A stretch of DNA of 64,000 nt from Vibrio splendidus (GCF_002873455.1 NZ_MCUN01000001.1:186001-250000); one strand, 5' to 3'. Shown: positions 1 to 12,988, counted from the stretch's first letter. Program-made: numbers and translations. Notes: generated by a model from the letters alone, not told the origin.

Positions 1-1920
<1,920 letters not shown>

Positions 1921-2007
1921 TGATTAGACTCACCGTTAGCAAATTATGGTCATGATTTACTAACGAGTTGCTTGGTCTGACAGTCAGTCATAGACCAAGA
2001 CAAAAAG

Positions 2008-2047
2008 AAAGACGCTTTAACGATAACGTTAAAGCGTCTTTTTTTTA
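2008..2047 (+). terminator. Rho-independent terminator of icd
   Basis: A perfect 15-bp stem (2008-2022 with 2027-2041) has a 4-base loop ATAA and runs into a T tract ending at 2047. It lies about 90 bases after the icd stop. Confidence 0.93.
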
Positions 2048-2130
2048 TTCATAATGCTTTCCTAGACCTACCTTGGGGGCAAACATCCTCGATCGAATCT
2101 ATTGTGAGCAACGTTATAGCTTCTAGATCG

Positions 2131-2178
2131 AAAAACCGCTCATTTAATCCTGTATTAAAGGTATCAAATGAGCGGTTT
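2131..2178 (-). terminator. Likely terminator of cspD (minus strand)
   Basis: A 13-bp perfect inverted repeat (2133-2145 with 2166-2178) has a 20-base loop. On the minus strand the second arm runs into five T residues (2131-2135 on plus are A). It lies 65 bases beyond the cspD stop, in the right orientation. The long loop is less typical of a terminator. Confidence 0.7.
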
Positions 2179-2243
2179 CAATATTCTGCTTACCTGTCAG
2201 CCGTTAATTAAGACTGATGGAGGTTACATGATTTGGCAATCGC

Positions 2244-2465
2244 CTATTTAGCGGCGCTGCCTTCGACAGGAACAACGGAACTAGCATGGGAGCCTTTAGG
2301 TCCACTTTCTACTTCATAGTCGACTTGCTGACCCGCTTTTAAGGTTCGATAACCATCCATCTGTATTGTGGAATAGTGCGCAAAAATATCGCCGTCTTCA
2401 CCTTCTGGACAAATAAAGCCAAACCCTTTGGCATTGTTAAACCATTTTACTGTACCTGTAGCCAT
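2244..2465 (-). CDS. cspD: Cold-shock-domain protein CspD
   Basis: Small OB-fold nucleic-acid-binding protein of 73 residues. The family member CspD inhibits replication in stationary phase in E. coli. The RNA-binding motifs are both visible: KGFGFI (RNP1) and DIFAHYS (RNP2). The start at 2465 (MATGTVKWFN) is preferred over the in-frame ATG three codons upstream, because GAGGG sits 9 bases before it and family members begin MATG or METG. It is divergent from clpS, the same arrangement as cspD-clpS in E. coli, which supports CspD rather than another Csp paralogue. The short A-rich tail after residue 65 is typical of CspD. Confidence 0.9.
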   Translation of the reverse strand: MATGTVKWFNNAKGFGFICPEGEDGDIFAHYSTIQMDGYRTLKAGQQVDYEVESGPKGSHASSVVPVEGSAAK

Positions 2466-3050
2466 GCTATACATCCCTCATGCATTTTGTTACTAACGTT
2501 GTTATATCAATTGTTGTAAGTGCGATTGATATCATTCCTACCAACTAAAGAATTTCAGCTGATAGCTTGAATCTCATACATTGCTTACGGAAATTAACGC
2601 TACCCTGCGTAATTATTCCTTATTGTTCATTCTTAACGCGTATTACTCGGTTTTAAATCTTGTTATAAAGTTGTATCAGAAAACCTTTTAGCTCCAATGT
2701 AGCTAATGATTGAGCGCAGTCAATAGTAAATTGGTATAAAAGTGATCAATTTTAATAACAAATCACATTCGAGATTAACTGCAAACTATTAACTAAATAG
2801 TAACTTAGCGGTAATCTTATCGTTAGCATCAATAGTTATGGTGTCTTTTTAATCAATCACATATGTTAATCTTGTTAATAGAGATCTTTTATTTGCAGCG
2901 ATGGAAATGGTGGATTAGGCTCAGTATAGAGGAATATTTTTTGGTACTGTTTCTCGGTGCAGTTTCTTAGTACACCGTAATGCGTGAATGTGGTAAATTT
3001 GAATGGCGTAACACTCACGACTTCCGAAAAATAACTCTTAGCAAAGCGAT
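2466..3050. other. Divergent cspD/clpS intergenic region
   Basis: This 585-base AT-rich stretch must carry the promoters of cspD (minus) and clpS (plus). A 7-bp inverted repeat, ATATCAA (2504-2510) with TTGATAT (2526-2532), lies in the cspD upstream region and could be a protein-binding site. I see no convincing coding sequence or terminator here. Confidence 0.6.
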
Positions 3051-3371
3051 ATGAGCAAAAACTTTGAATGGGCATCTCCAGGCTCAGATTTACTGGAGAA
3101 AGAAGAGACAAAAGTAAAGCCACCGGCGATGTATAACGTTGTATTGAATAACGATGACTATACGCCTATGGACTTTGTAATCGAGATCCTAGAGCGATTC
3201 TTCTCACTAGATATCGAACAAGCAACGGAAGTGATGCTCAAGGTTCATTATGAAGGTAAAGCTATATGCGGCACATACAGTGCTGAAATAGCGGAAACAA
3301 AGGTAGCGCAAGTAAAGATGTACTCAAAGGAAAATGAGCATCCGCTACTATGTACAATGGAGCAAGTATAA
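3051..3371 (+). CDS. clpS: ClpS, N-degron adaptor for ClpAP
   Basis: 106-residue adaptor that binds proteins bearing Leu, Phe, Tyr or Trp at the N-terminus and hands them to ClpA. The signature [15 protein letters not shown] (residues about 33-47) forms the substrate pocket, and [12 protein letters not shown] carries the conserved histidine and cysteine. An unstructured N-terminal tail of about 25 residues, used in the family to engage the ClpA pore, is present. It is followed 39 bases later by clpA with a clear AGGAGG, so the two are one operon. Bpt and Aat, encoded 3 kb downstream, make the substrates it recognises. Confidence 0.97.
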   Translation: MSKNFEWASPGSDLLEKEETKVKPPAMYNVVLNNDDYTPMDFVIEILERFFSLDIEQATEVMLKVHYEGKAICGTYSAEIAETKVAQVKMYSKENEHPLLCTMEQV

Positions 3372-3410
3372 ATTGCTCGAACAACACTGTTGTTCCCTTA
3401 GGAGGTACTT

Positions 3411-5684
3411 ATGCTAAATAAAGAATTAGAGACGAGTTTAAATGGTGCATTTGCTCGTGCGCGAGACAAGCGACATGAATTCATGACTGTCGAACACCTC
3501 CTACTAGCATTATTAGAAAATGATGCGGCCAAGGAAGCGCTCCAAGCTTGTCAGGCTGATCTCGATGCTCTTCGCAATGAGCTCGATATTTTTATCGATC
3601 AAACAACCCCACTTATCCCAGAAAGTGACGAGACTCGTGAGACTCAGCCTACGCTGAGCTTCCAACGAGTACTTCAACGCGCTGTTTTTCATGTTCAGTC
3701 TTCAGGTCGTAGCGAAGTTACAGGTGCAAATGTACTTGTGGCTATTTTCAGTGAGCAAGAATCACACGCGGCATATTTACTCAAGAAGAACGACATTAGT
3801 CGCTTAGATATCGTTAACTTTATTTCTCATGGTATTACCAAAGCCAGTAACGAAGGTGATAGTTCATCACCGTCTGATTCATTTGGTGGTGCAGAAAGTG
3901 CAGAAGAAGCTAACTCTGAAGATCGTCTAGAAAATTTTGCAACTAACCTTAACGAAGTAGCGAAACAAGGTAATATCGACCCACTTATCGGGCGTGATAA
4001 AGAACTCGAACGTACGGTTCAAGTTCTATGTCGTCGTCGTAAAAACAATCCTTTGTTAGTGGGTGAAGCGGGTGTGGGTAAGACCGCAATCGCTGAAGGC
4101 CTTGCATGGCGTATTGTTGAAGGGCAAGTACCTGAAATTATTCAAAGTAGTGTGATTTATTCTTTAGATATTGGTTCACTTCTCGCTGGGACTAAATATC
4201 GTGGTGACTTTGAGAAACGTTTTAAAGCGATTCTTAAGCAACTAGAGAAAGAAGAAGACGCAATTCTATTCATTGATGAGATCCACACCATTATTGGTGC
4301 AGGTGCAGCATCGGGTGGTCAAGTTGATGCGGCAAACTTAATTAAGCCACTACTAAGCAGCGGTAAATTACGTTGCATCGGCTCAACGACATACCAAGAG
4401 TACAGCAGCATTTTTGAGAAGGAGCGTGCTTTAGCTCGTCGCTTCCAGAAAATTGATATTATTGAACCATCGTTAGATGACACAACCAAGATTCTGATCG
4501 GTTTGAAACCAAAATACGAAGCTCACCACGAAGTGCGTTACACCAACAAAGCGTTGCGTGCCGCTGTGGAGTTGTCAGCTAAATACATTAATGAACGTCA
4601 CCTTCCAGATAAGGCAATTGACGTGATTGATGAAGCCGGCGCTCGTAGTCGTTTGGCACCAGCAAGCCGTCGTAAGAAAACGGTAAGCGTGGCTGATATT
4701 GAGTCAATGGTTGCGAAAATGGCTCGTATTCCTGAGAAGTCAGTATCATCTTCAGACAAAGATACGCTGCAGAAACTGGATGACCGCATGAAAATGTTGG
4801 TATTCGGACAAGATCCTGCGATCGATGTATTGAGTGAAGCGATTAAGCTGACTCGTGCAGGATTAGGTGCAGACAATAAACCTGTTGGTTCATTCCTATT
4901 CGCTGGTCCTACTGGTGTAGGTAAAACAGAGGTGACTGTACAGCTGTCTAAGTTGATGGGGATTGAACTGTTGCGCTTTGATATGTCTGAGTACGGCGAG
5001 CGTCACTCAGTGAGCCGTTTGATCGGTGCTCCTCCTGGTTATGTTGGTTATGATCAAGGTGGCCTTCTGACCGATGCTGTTATCAAGAATCCACACTCAG
5101 TTGTGTTACTTGATGAGATCGAGAAGGCTCACCCAGACATCTTTAACTTGTTATTACAAGTGATGGACAACGGCACGCTAACTGACAACAACGGTCGTAA
5201 AGCGGATTTCCGTAACGTGATCCTAGTGATGACGACCAATGCTGGTGTCGCTGAAACTGAGAAGAAATCGATCGGTTTGATCCAACAAGATCATGCGCCA
5301 GACGCGATGGGTGAAATCAAAAAGGTGTTTACACCTGAGTTCCGTAACCGTCTTGATAATGTCATTTGGTTCAACAGCCTTGATCCAAGTGTGATTAACC
5401 AAGTTGTCGACAAGTTCATTGTTGAGCTTCAGGTTCAGCTGGACGCCCGTGGCGTATCTTTAGAAGTTTCTGAGGATGCTCGTCATTGGTTAGCTGAAAG
5501 AGGTTATGACAAGACCATGGGTGCCCGTCCTATGGGACGTGTGATTCAAGAGAAGCTTAAAAAGCCTCTTGCCAATGAGTTGCTGTTTGGTAGTTTGGTT
5601 GACGGCGGTACGGTTAAAGTATCCCTGATAAAAGACGATCTAGATTTCATCTATGTTGGTGCTAAAGAAGAGGTTATGCATTAA
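3411..5684 (+). CDS. clpA: ClpA, AAA+ unfoldase of the ClpAP protease
   Basis: 757 residues, against 758 in E. coli. An N-terminal Clp repeat domain (1-145) is the ClpS docking site. The first ATPase has Walker A GEAGVGKT at about 218-225 and the second has GPTGVGKT near residue 500. The loop sequence KSIGLIQQD near residue 617 contains the IGL tripeptide that docks on ClpP, so this is a ClpP partner rather than a ClpB disaggregase. The protein unfolds substrates with ATP and threads them into ClpP, which is not in this window. The start is supported by AGGAGG 6 bases upstream. It is co-transcribed with clpS and ends at a UUCG-loop terminator. Confidence 0.98.
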   Translation: MLNKELETSLNGAFARARDKRHEFMTVEHLLLALLENDAAKEALQACQADLDALRNELDIFIDQTTPLIPESDETRETQPTLSFQRVLQRAVFHVQSSGRSEVTGANVLVAIFSEQESHAAYLLKKNDISRLDIVNFISHGITKASNEGDSSSPSDSFGGAESAEEANSEDRLENFATNLNEVAKQGNIDPLIGRDKELERTVQVLCRRRKNNPLLVGEAGVGKTAIAEGLAWRIVEGQVPEIIQSSVIYSLDIGSLLAGTKYRGDFEKRFKAILKQLEKEEDAILFIDEIHTIIGAGAASGGQVDAANLIKPLLSSGKLRCIGSTTYQEYSSIFEKERALARRFQKIDIIEPSLDDTTKILIGLKPKYEAHHEVRYTNKALRAAVELSAKYINERHLPDKAIDVIDEAGARSRLAPASRRKKTVSVADIESMVAKMARIPEKSVSSSDKDTLQKLDDRMKMLVFGQDPAIDVLSEAIKLTRAGLGADNKPVGSFLFAGPTGVGKTEVTVQLSKLMGIELLRFDMSEYGERHSVSRLIGAPPGYVGYDQGGLLTDAVIKNPHSVVLLDEIEKAHPDIFNLLLQVMDNGTLTDNNGRKADFRNVILVMTTNAGVAETEKKSIGLIQQDHAPDAMGEIKKVFTPEFRNRLDNVIWFNSLDPSVINQVVDKFIVELQVQLDARGVSLEVSEDARHWLAERGYDKTMGARPMGRVIQEKLKKPLANELLFGSLVDGGTVKVSLIKDDLDFIYVGAKEEVMH

Positions 5685-5755
5685 GCCTATTTCTTAACAG
5701 CTTAAGCTGTTGCTGACTGCTTATTGAGAGCGCGGTACAGCTAATTCACGACAAT

Positions 5756-5785
5756 AAACGCATGACTTCGGTTGTGCGTTTTTTT
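5756..5785 (+). terminator. Terminator of clpS-clpA with UUCG tetraloop
   Basis: The stem AAACGCATGAC pairs with GTTGTGCGTTT (two G-T wobbles) around a TTCG loop at 5767-5770, and a seven-T run follows. Confidence 0.9.
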
Positions 5786-5790
5786 ATGCT

Positions 5791-5845
<55 letters not shown>

Positions 5846-5881
5846 GTTGGTGTTGTTGGAGTGGTAAAAAGTTCAGGCGAT

Positions 5882-5904
5882 AAAAAACGGAGCATCAAGC
5901 TCCG
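5882..5904 (-). terminator. Terminator of infA (minus strand)
   Basis: The stem CGGAGC (5888-5893) pairs with GCTCCG (5899-5904) around ATCAA. On the minus strand the stem is followed by a six-T run (5882-5887 read as A on plus). It lies 27 bases after the infA stop. Confidence 0.88.
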
Positions 5905-5931
5905 CTTCTTATCGTATTCGATAATTAAAAA

Positions 5932-6150
<219 letters not shown>

Positions 6151-6231
6151 CTAATCCTCTTTCGAAATTTGGCGGTTTTCAACGGCTTGATTGTGCCGTT
6201 AAAATCAAAATATGTAAAGTTGTCGCGTATT

Positions 6232-6930
6232 CTACCCTTGCCACCGCTGATTTACTAGCCTTTGATGACGTTGAAATCGTACTTTATAGTTCATCGCAGG
6301 GCATTCATCGATTTGATAACCCAAATACAACCACTGTTTCTGTTCTTTCTGTGCGTGCTGTATTTGAAACAGAACACCTAGTGTTCCCATTGAGATGTCG
6401 ATATCAGGATCGAAGAAGGTATAAAATGCGCTTGTGCAGTGAGACATCACATCAGTGACGGCGATGCCTACTAACTGACTATCATCATAGATGTGCATGA
6501 ACTTTGTGGCAAGCCATTCATTTTTAGAGAATTGTAGAAACTCTTCTTTTTTTGGGGGATACATGGTTCCCGAACGGTGACGTGCGGTTATATAGCGACT
6601 ATATAAGTCAAACCAGTTGTCATCCATCTCGTCTTTCAATTCCCAACGTAGTGATTTGGCTTTGTTGAGGACCCGTCGCTGGCTTTTGGAGAACTTGACC
6701 TCGGGAATCGAAAGTCGAATCGCTTGGCACGCTGAGCAATTATCGCAATGCGGCTTATAAATGGTTGCTCCACTGCGACGAAACCCATTCGCGAGCAGAA
6801 CTTCATAGTTATCTGAGGTGTGCATGTGTTCATCAAGCGTAACTGCCACCCTTTCTTCAAGGTGAGCTAAATAGCTACAAGCGTGATTGTCTGTCAATCC
6901 AATTCTGATTTGTTGTAAATCTGGATTCAT
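6232..6930 (-). CDS. bpt: Bpt, leucyltransferase for N-terminal Asp/Glu
   Basis: Transfers Leu from Leu-tRNA to proteins with N-terminal Asp or Glu, creating a ClpS-readable degron. The family resembles eukaryotic ATE1 arginyltransferase but uses leucine in Vibrio. The ATE-like motif YKPHCDNCSACQAIRL near residue 50 holds the conserved cysteine cluster, and the C-terminal half has a GNAT-like fold (FDPDIDISMGTLGV, WLYLGYQIDECPAMNYK). The start at 6930 overlaps the aat stop by one base (TAATG) with AAAGGA upstream. An ATG 21 bases earlier would lengthen the overlap and lacks its own Shine-Dalgarno, so 232 residues is preferred. It is translationally coupled to aat. Confidence 0.93.
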   Translation of the reverse strand: MNPDLQQIRIGLTDNHACSYLAHLEERVAVTLDEHMHTSDNYEVLLANGFRRSGATIYKPHCDNCSACQAIRLSIPEVKFSKSQRRVLNKAKSLRWELKDEMDDNWFDLYSRYITARHRSGTMYPPKKEEFLQFSKNEWLATKFMHIYDDSQLVGIAVTDVMSHCTSAFYTFFDPDIDISMGTLGVLFQIQHAQKEQKQWLYLGYQIDECPAMNYKVRFQRHQRLVNQRWQG

Positions 6931-7640
6931 TAAGGCATTTCCTTTAGCCATTGTGATTTAAAACATCCATCGCTAAGTTGATTTTCTTTAAGTATTTTCA
7001 AAGCACTAAGGAACTCATCTCTTTCTACTTCGATAGCGCCCAAGGATTCCAAATGAGGGTTCATGACCTGGCAATCAATCAGTTGTCCGCCGAATTGTGT
7101 AAAGTGTTCACAAAAGTACCACAGCGCAATTTTAGAGGCATTGGTCTTCAGGCTGAACATCGATTCACCACAAAAGACTTGGCCTCTTTGTAAGCCGTAA
7201 AGTCCGCCGATAAGCTCGTCGCCTTGCCAAACCTCAACGGAGTGGCAGAAGCCTAATGAAGCAAGTTCGCGGTACGCTGACTGCATGTCACCGTTTAGCC
7301 AAGTTTCTTCTTCGGGTCTTAGCGAGGAGCAGTAGCCAATCACTTTGTCTGTCGCTTGGTTGATGCTGACACGGTAATTATGCTTTCTTTGAAACTTTTT
7401 AAGACTTTTTGACGGTTCGAATGTCTTAGGATTAAATACCGCTCGTGGTGCAGGGCTCCACCAAAGTATAGGCTCCCCTGGGCCGTACCATGGAAATATA
7501 CCTTGGCTATAAGCGTTTAAAATTCGCATGGGTGACAAATCACCACCGAAGGCGAGCAGACCGTTGGGTTCATCAAGCGCGTCGAAAGGCGAAGGAAACT
7601 CTATACTAGTAGTATCAAGTTCGGTTAGGTATATAGTCAT
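6930..7640 (-). CDS. aat: Aat, leucyl/phenylalanyl-tRNA-protein transferase
   Basis: Adds Leu or Phe from aminoacyl-tRNA to N-terminal Arg or Lys of proteins, marking them for ClpS/ClpAP. 236 residues, about the usual family length. Family blocks visible in order are GLLAFGGDL, GIFPWY, WWSPAPRAVF, EETWL, VEVWQGDELIGGLYG and GESMFS. It is the first gene of a two-gene minus-strand operon with bpt, a pairing described in Vibrio vulnificus. It is divergent from the glycine-zipper gene at 7694, so the 53 bases between them hold both start regions. Confidence 0.96.
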   Translation of the reverse strand: MTIYLTELDTTSIEFPSPFDALDEPNGLLAFGGDLSPMRILNAYSQGIFPWYGPGEPILWWSPAPRAVFNPKTFEPSKSLKKFQRKHNYRVSINQATDKVIGYCSSLRPEEETWLNGDMQSAYRELASLGFCHSVEVWQGDELIGGLYGLQRGQVFCGESMFSLKTNASKIALWYFCEHFTQFGGQLIDCQVMNPHLESLGAIEVERDEFLSALKILKENQLSDGCFKSQWLKEMP

Positions 7641-7693
7641 AAGTACCGCGTTACAGATTAATCACTGACCAAGAGGTCTTTAGGAGTTTTACC

Positions 7694-8149
7694 ATGAAAA
7701 AGTTGCTTTGGATTTTACTTGTTTTACCCATGTTGGCAAATGCAGCTTACAACAGAAACCAAGCTCGACCAGTCAATGAGGTCGTTTATGGTGAGATTGA
7801 TACGGTCAGATACATTACCCCGCAAGAGATCGTAGAGTCGAAAGCGAATGGTTGGGAAACCTTGTTAGGTGCGGCTATTGGTGGCTTGATAGGCAATCAA
7901 TTTGGTGGCGGTACCGGTAAAGAAGTCGCTACGGCCGTCGGTGCTGTGGCGGGGGCCGGGATTGCTCGCAATCGAGGTAACACACAATACAAAGTGGAAT
8001 ATAGGCTCGTTGAATTGTTGGTCAAAACTAAAGATGACAAGTTGGTTAACATTATTCAAGACGTCGATAACTCGATGTTGTTTAACCGAGGTGATGATGT
8101 GCGAATTCTCTATTTTTCAGATGGTGTAAGAGTGGATCTCGTGTACTAG
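7694..8149 (+). CDS. Glycine-zipper 2TM envelope protein
   Basis: 151 residues with an N-terminal signal peptide (MKKLLWILLVLPMLANA, AxA-type cleavage near residue 18). There is no lipobox cysteine, unlike SlyB-type lipoproteins. Residues about 54-95 form a glycine-zipper hairpin (LLGAAIGGLIGNQFGGGTG, then AVGAVAGAGIA), typical of the 2TM/17-kDa antigen families. A beta-rich C-terminal half follows (EYRLVELLVKTKDDKLVNIIQ). It probably acts in the periplasm or outer membrane, and its precise function is unknown. TAGGAG precedes the ATG by 8 bases. It stands alone between aat and aroA. Confidence 0.8.
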   Translation: MKKLLWILLVLPMLANAAYNRNQARPVNEVVYGEIDTVRYITPQEIVESKANGWETLLGAAIGGLIGNQFGGGTGKEVATAVGAVAGAGIARNRGNTQYKVEYRLVELLVKTKDDKLVNIIQDVDNSMLFNRGDDVRILYFSDGVRVDLVY

Positions 8150-8254
8150 TATATAAATATGTTTGGTTGGCTAATTAATCACCTTTATCGAGGGGATTAG
8201 CTCTGGAGTTCATTGGGAAAGTTCGTTAGTCTGCAAGTACGAAGAATTATTCAT

Positions 8255-8290
8255 CACCCGAAAATAAATACGCGCCAATGACTTCGGGTG
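8255..8290. repeat. Inverted repeat in the aroA 5' region
   Basis: CACCCGAA (8255-8262) is matched by TTCGGGTG (8283-8290) with a 20-base spacer, ending 21 bases before the aroA start. There is no T run, so a terminator is unlikely. It could be a leader hairpin or an operator. Confidence 0.5.
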
Positions 8291-8311
8291 GTACAAGGAC
8301 TATAAGATTTA

Positions 8312-9592
8312 ATGGAAAGCCTTACGTTACAACCAATTCAAAAAGTGAGCGGGGAAGTTAACCTACCTGGCTCAAAAAGTGTCTCCAACCGTGCGCTTCT
8401 TTTGGCTGCACTTTCAACTGGAACCACGCGTCTAACAAACTTACTAGACAGTGATGACATTCGCCATATGCTGAATGCTTTGACGCAATTAGGTGTTGAT
8501 TATCAGCTGTCTGCCGACAAAACTGTTTGTGAAGTGACGGGAGTGAGTGGTGCATTCTCAAGTGACAAAGCCCTAGAGCTTTTTTTAGGTAACGCGGGTA
8601 CGGCGATGCGTCCGCTGGCTGCTGCACTTTGTTTGGGTCGTGGTGAATACGTTCTGACTGGCGAGCCTCGCATGAAAGAGCGACCAATTGGTCACTTAGT
8701 GACTGCACTGCAAGAAGCTGGCGCCGACGTTGAATACCTAGAGAACGAAAATTACCCTCCGTTGAAGATCACGGGTACTGGGCTCAAGAGTGGTACGGTT
8801 TCAATCGATGGTTCTATCTCTAGCCAATTCTTGACGGCATTTTTGATGGCAGCGCCTTTAGCTGAAGGTGAGGTAACAATCAAAATTGAGGGTGAATTGG
8901 TTTCTAAACCTTACATCGATATCACGCTACACATTATGAAACAATTTGGTGTGGATGTGATCAACAACGATTACCAAGAGTTCGTAATTCCTACTGGGCA
9001 ATCTTACTCAGCACCGGGTGATTTCTTGGTTGAGGGTGATGCATCATCTGCGTCATACTTTCTTGCTGCCGCAGCGATTAAAGGCGGTGAGATTAAAGTA
9101 ACGGGTATTGGTAAAAACAGTATCCAAGGTGATATTCAATTCGCTAATGCGCTTGAGAAAATGGGTGCCGAAATCGAATGGGGTGACGACTACGTTATCT
9201 CTCGTTGTGGTGAGCTGAAAGGCATTGATATGGACTATAACCATATCCCAGATGCAGCGATGACTATCGCGACAACGGCTTTGTTTGCGAAAGGAACAAC
9301 GGCAATCCGTAATGTTTACAACTGGCGCGTTAAAGAGACAGACCGTTTGGCAGCAATGGCAACAGAGTTACGTAAAGTAGGTGCTGAAGTTGAAGAGGGG
9401 GAAGACTACATTATTGTTACCCCCGTTGCTGAATTGACACACGCGGCGATTGATACTTACGATGATCACCGTATGGCGATGTGTTTCTCGTTGGTTGCCT
9501 TGAGTGATACGCCGGTGACGATTAACGATCCAGGTTGTACGTCAAAGACATTCCCTGACTACTTCGATAAGCTGAAAATGCTAAGTATATAA
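8312..9592 (+). CDS. aroA: AroA, EPSP synthase
   Basis: 3-phosphoshikimate 1-carboxyvinyltransferase, which joins phosphoenolpyruvate and shikimate-3-phosphate in the sixth step of aromatic amino-acid synthesis. 426 residues, against 427 in E. coli. Visible motifs are [17 protein letters not shown] at about 19-35, [17 protein letters not shown] (glyphosate/PEP region, with the usual G and P), [11 protein letters not shown], and DDHRMAM near the C-terminus. It is a cytosolic enzyme. The start has AAGGA about 14 bases upstream, a rather long spacing. It is not next to serC here, unlike E. coli. A strong bidirectional terminator separates it from the convergent yciN-like gene. Confidence 0.97.
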   Translation: MESLTLQPIQKVSGEVNLPGSKSVSNRALLLAALSTGTTRLTNLLDSDDIRHMLNALTQLGVDYQLSADKTVCEVTGVSGAFSSDKALELFLGNAGTAMRPLAAALCLGRGEYVLTGEPRMKERPIGHLVTALQEAGADVEYLENENYPPLKITGTGLKSGTVSIDGSISSQFLTAFLMAAPLAEGEVTIKIEGELVSKPYIDITLHIMKQFGVDVINNDYQEFVIPTGQSYSAPGDFLVEGDASSASYFLAAAAIKGGEIKVTGIGKNSIQGDIQFANALEKMGAEIEWGDDYVISRCGELKGIDMDYNHIPDAAMTIATTALFAKGTTAIRNVYNWRVKETDRLAAMATELRKVGAEVEEGEDYIIVTPVAELTHAAIDTYDDHRMAMCFSLVALSDTPVTINDPGCTSKTFPDYFDKLKMLSI

Positions 9593-9623
9593 AAATACTC
9601 AGGATATAAAGGTTCAAGAACTT

Positions 9624-9652
9624 AAAAAGCTTGCCAAAATGGCAAGCTTTTT
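9624..9652. terminator. Bidirectional terminator, aroA / yciN
   Basis: A perfect 12-bp stem, AAAAAGCTTGCC with GGCAAGCTTTTT, has an AAAAT loop and A/T runs on both sides. It serves the two convergent genes. Confidence 0.92.
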
Positions 9653-9654
9653 AA

Positions 9655-9900
9655 TTATTGCTGAATTGTAAATTCTTTCGAAAGGTGATGCGCTAAGTAT
9701 TTAAACATGTTAAACACCGCGGTTGTATTTTCTGTCGGCATTCCATTGTTGTCTAAGAAGTATTCACCTTTGAAAATGAGTACATCGTCTTTTTCTACTA
9801 CGCTATTTGCGCGCATGCCTTCAATGTAGTCATCATGTGATTGGATAATTTGGTTTGCGATAAGCAGTAAATCAAATTCTGCTATTACTTTTTTTGTCAT
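9655..9900 (-). CDS. yciN: YciN-like DUF2498 protein
   Basis: 81 residues with no assigned biochemical role. It matches the E. coli YciN pattern in the second half: VLIFKGEYFLDNNGMPT followed by TTAVFNMFKYLAHHLS. YciN also neighbours topA in E. coli, so context agrees. It is soluble, has no signal peptide, and is probably a small cytosolic protein. The ATG is preceded by AGAGATAAACTC, a weak Shine-Dalgarno. Its stop nearly abuts the shared terminator. Confidence 0.8.
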   Translation of the reverse strand: MTKKVIAEFDLLLIANQIIQSHDDYIEGMRANSVVEKDDVLIFKGEYFLDNNGMPTENTTAVFNMFKYLAHHLSKEFTIQQ

Positions 9901-10339
9901 GAGTTTATCTCTGATAACTGAATATAACGTTGAGTTTATGGTGTCGAACTAGAAATTCAATGATTTGACAACCAATTAAGAGAGTCTTTTCAAACATCCA
10001 CAATTTATTTTGTGATTTATGACAAAAATAATTGAATGGGGCTCGCGTTAGATTCGCCGACAAGCTTAGTATGAGCGCGTTTAGACGTAATGCCTGATGA
10101 ATAGGCTCTTGCAAGTATTCTCAGTGAGTACTTTATAGCTTCTTTATATTGTGACCCTTTTCTCTATGAGTCGTCGAATTGTCGAGCGATCAGATCCAAT
10201 TTTGAAAAAAGCGGTTGATCTTCTAGTAATCTCGCACAATAGTAAAAAAAGAAGCAATGAATTTAGAATATCATGCGTAAAAGCCCACAAGCTAAATTGT
10301 TGGTGCTGAAGCATCGTGATTAAGGACGTTAGAGTCAAT
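9901..10339. other. yciN/topA divergent intergenic region
   Basis: This 440-base AT-rich region holds the promoters of yciN (minus) and topA (plus). The short open frames here overlap each other on the minus strand, have no recognisable product and no Shine-Dalgarno support. I see no other structured element. Confidence 0.5.
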
Positions 10340-12970
10340 ATGGGTAAATCGCTCGTTATAGTGGAGTCGCCAGCCAAGGCTAAAACTATCAATAAATATC
10401 TTGGCAAAGACTTTGTCGTTAAGTCGAGTGTAGGTCACGTACGTGATTTACCAACGGCAGGTCAAAGTACTGGTCAAAAGGCTGCTGCAGTTTCAACCAA
10501 GGGTATGAGCCCAGAAGATAAAGCTCGTATCAAGAAAGAAAAAGATCGCAAAGCGCTTATTAAAAAAATGGGTATCAACCCATATCAAGAATGGGAAGCG
10601 AACTACCAAATTCTACCTGGTAAAGAAAAAGTCGTTGCTGAATTGCAAAAACTGGCTGAGGACGCAGACCATGTTTATCTCGCAACCGATTTGGACCGCG
10701 AAGGAGAAGCTATCGCATGGCACCTTCGTGAGATCATCGGTGGTGATGAAACGCGATACAAACGAGTGGTTTTTAACGAAATCACCAAAAATGCTATTCA
10801 ACAAGCTTTCGAAACTCCAGGTGAGTTAAATATTGACGGCGTAAACGCGCAACAAGCACGACGTTTTATGGACCGTGTTGTGGGCTTTATGGTGTCACCT
10901 CTGCTTTGGAAGAAAGTAGCACGAGGCCTATCCGCTGGCCGTGTTCAATCAGTCGCTGTAAAATTGTTGGTTGAGCGTGAGCGTGAGATCAACGCTTTTA
11001 TCCCTGAAGAGTTCTGGGATGTGCATGCTGATACAAAAACGGCAGAAAAAACAGATTTCAGACTACAAGTCGCTCAAAAAGACGGTGTTGCGTTTAAACC
11101 TGATAATGAAGCGCAAACACAAGCTGCAGTTAGCGTTTTAGAAAAAGCACAATACGAAGTATGTAAACGTGAAGACCGCCCAACCAAGAGTAAGCCGTCT
11201 GCACCTTACATCACGTCTACGCTGCAACAAGCAGCGAGTACGCGTCTTGGTTACGGCGTAAAGAAAACCATGATGTTGGCTCAACGTTTGTATGAAGCGG
11301 GTTACATCACTTATATGCGTACTGATTCCACCAACTTGAGTTCAGAAGCTGTAGAAGCCGCTCGTGAATACATTGGTTCTGAGTACGGCGCGCAATATCT
11401 TCCACCTAAAGCACTTGTATACGGCAGCAAAGAGGGCGCTCAAGAGGCCCACGAAGCGATTCGTCCTTCAAGTGTAGATGTTAAGTCGGAAGACCTAAAC
11501 GGCGTAGACGCAGACGCACATAAGCTATATTCACTGATTTGGAATCAATTCGTTGCTTGTCAAATGACACCTGCGCAATACGATTCAACGACAGTAAGTG
11601 TTAAAGCGGATGAGTACACGTTAAAAGCGAAAGGCCGTATTCTTAAGTTTGACGGCTGGACTCGCGTTCAACGTCCAATGGGCAAAAATGAAGATACCAT
11701 TCTTCCAGCTGTACAGGTTGGTGAAAAGCTAGACTTAATCGCACTCGACCCTAAACAGCACTTCACTAAGCCACCGGCTCGTTTCACTGAAGCCGCGCTA
11801 GTTAAAGAGCTTGAGAAGCGCGGCATCGGTCGTCCTTCAACTTACGCATCAATCATCTCGACGATTCAAGATCGCGGTTATGTAAAAGTTGAACAGCGTC
11901 GTTTCTATGCTGAGAAGATGGGTGAAATTGTTACTGACCGTCTAGATGGCAGTTTCAATGATCTAATGAACTATGACTTTACTGCTCGTATGGAGCAGAA
12001 GTTAGACCAAATTGCAGAAGGCGAAGCAAGCTGGAAAGGCGTGCTAGATAACTTCTTCGAAGACTTTACTGGCGACTTGGAAAAAGCGGATTTAGACGAA
12101 GACGCTGGTGGCATGAAGCCAAATCATATCGTGGAAACCGATATTGAGTGTCCAACTTGTAGCCGTAAAATGGGTATTCGTACGGCTTCGACAGGCGTAT
12201 TCCTAGGTTGTTCTGGTTATGCACTTCCACCAAAAGAGCGTTGTAAGACAACAATCAACCTTGGTGATGAAGAAGGTATTATCAACGTTCTTGAAGAAGA
12301 CGTTGAAACAGCAGCACTTCGAGCGAAAAAGCGTTGTCCTATTTGTGAAACGGCAATGGATGCTTATCTGATTGATGATAAGCGTAAGATGCACGTGTGT
12401 GGTAACAACCCTAACTGTGAAGGTTATGTGGTTGAACATGGTGAGTTCAAAGTCAAAGGCTATGATGGTCCACTTGTTGAGTGTGACAAGTGTGGTTCTG
12501 ACATGGTTCTGAAAAATGGTCGTTTCGGCAAATACATGGACTGTACGAGTGAAGATTGTAAGAACACTCGTAAGATTCTGAGAAATGGCGAAGTAGCGCC
12601 ACCTAAAGAAGACCCAGTGCATTTCCCTGAACTTCCATGTGAAAACTCAGATGCATACTTTGTGCTTCGTGACGGTGCCTCTGGTCTATTTATGGCTGCG
12701 AGCAACTTTCCTAAATCACGAGAAACTCGTGCGCCATTAGTGGAAGAGCTGGTGCGTTTTAAAGACCGTATTTCACCTAAGTTCCAGTATCTGACGTCAG
12801 CACCGGTTGCTGATCCTGATGGCAAGCCAACAGTCGTTCGTTTTAGTCGTAAGACAAAAGAGAACTACGTTCGTACTGAAGCGGATGGTAAACCATCTGG
12901 TTGGACTGCTTTGTACATTGATGGTAAGTGGGAAGTTACGGACAAACGTAAAAAGCCAAAAGAGAAGTAA
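10340..12970 (+). CDS. topA: DNA topoisomerase I
   Basis: Type IA topoisomerase that relaxes negative supercoils. 876 residues, against 865 in E. coli. The TOPRIM start [14 protein letters not shown] is at residues 3-16, and the catalytic tyrosine lies in [11 protein letters not shown] at about residue 325. Three C-terminal zinc ribbons are seen (CPTC...C, CPIC...C, CDKCGSD...C), followed by a further C-terminal domain rich in basic residues. The start at 10340 (MGKSLVI) is chosen over a GTG 24 bases upstream because homologues begin MGKxLVIVES. The AAGGA is 13 bases away, a long spacing. It is monocistronic with a good terminator. Confidence 0.97.
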   Translation: MGKSLVIVESPAKAKTINKYLGKDFVVKSSVGHVRDLPTAGQSTGQKAAAVSTKGMSPEDKARIKKEKDRKALIKKMGINPYQEWEANYQILPGKEKVVAELQKLAEDADHVYLATDLDREGEAIAWHLREIIGGDETRYKRVVFNEITKNAIQQAFETPGELNIDGVNAQQARRFMDRVVGFMVSPLLWKKVARGLSAGRVQSVAVKLLVEREREINAFIPEEFWDVHADTKTAEKTDFRLQVAQKDGVAFKPDNEAQTQAAVSVLEKAQYEVCKREDRPTKSKPSAPYITSTLQQAASTRLGYGVKKTMMLAQRLYEAGYITYMRTDSTNLSSEAVEAAREYIGSEYGAQYLPPKALVYGSKEGAQEAHEAIRPSSVDVKSEDLNGVDADAHKLYSLIWNQFVACQMTPAQYDSTTVSVKADEYTLKAKGRILKFDGWTRVQRPMGKNEDTILPAVQVGEKLDLIALDPKQHFTKPPARFTEAALVKELEKRGIGRPSTYASIISTIQDRGYVKVEQRRFYAEKMGEIVTDRLDGSFNDLMNYDFTARMEQKLDQIAEGEASWKGVLDNFFEDFTGDLEKADLDEDAGGMKPNHIVETDIECPTCSRKMGIRTASTGVFLGCSGYALPPKERCKTTINLGDEEGIINVLEEDVETAALRAKKRCPICETAMDAYLIDDKRKMHVCGNNPNCEGYVVEHGEFKVKGYDGPLVECDKCGSDMVLKNGRFGKYMDCTSEDCKNTRKILRNGEVAPPKEDPVHFPELPCENSDAYFVLRDGASGLFMAASNFPKSRETRAPLVEELVRFKDRISPKFQYLTSAPVADPDGKPTVVRFSRKTKENYVRTEADGKPSGWTALYIDGKWEVTDKRKKPKEK

Positions 12971-12988
12971 TTGAACGTAATTTGAATG

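Noticed and set aside
10144-10407. Minus-strand open frames between yciN and topA
   Set aside because: They overlap the topA start or one another, have no Shine-Dalgarno and no family resemblance. Likely chance frames.
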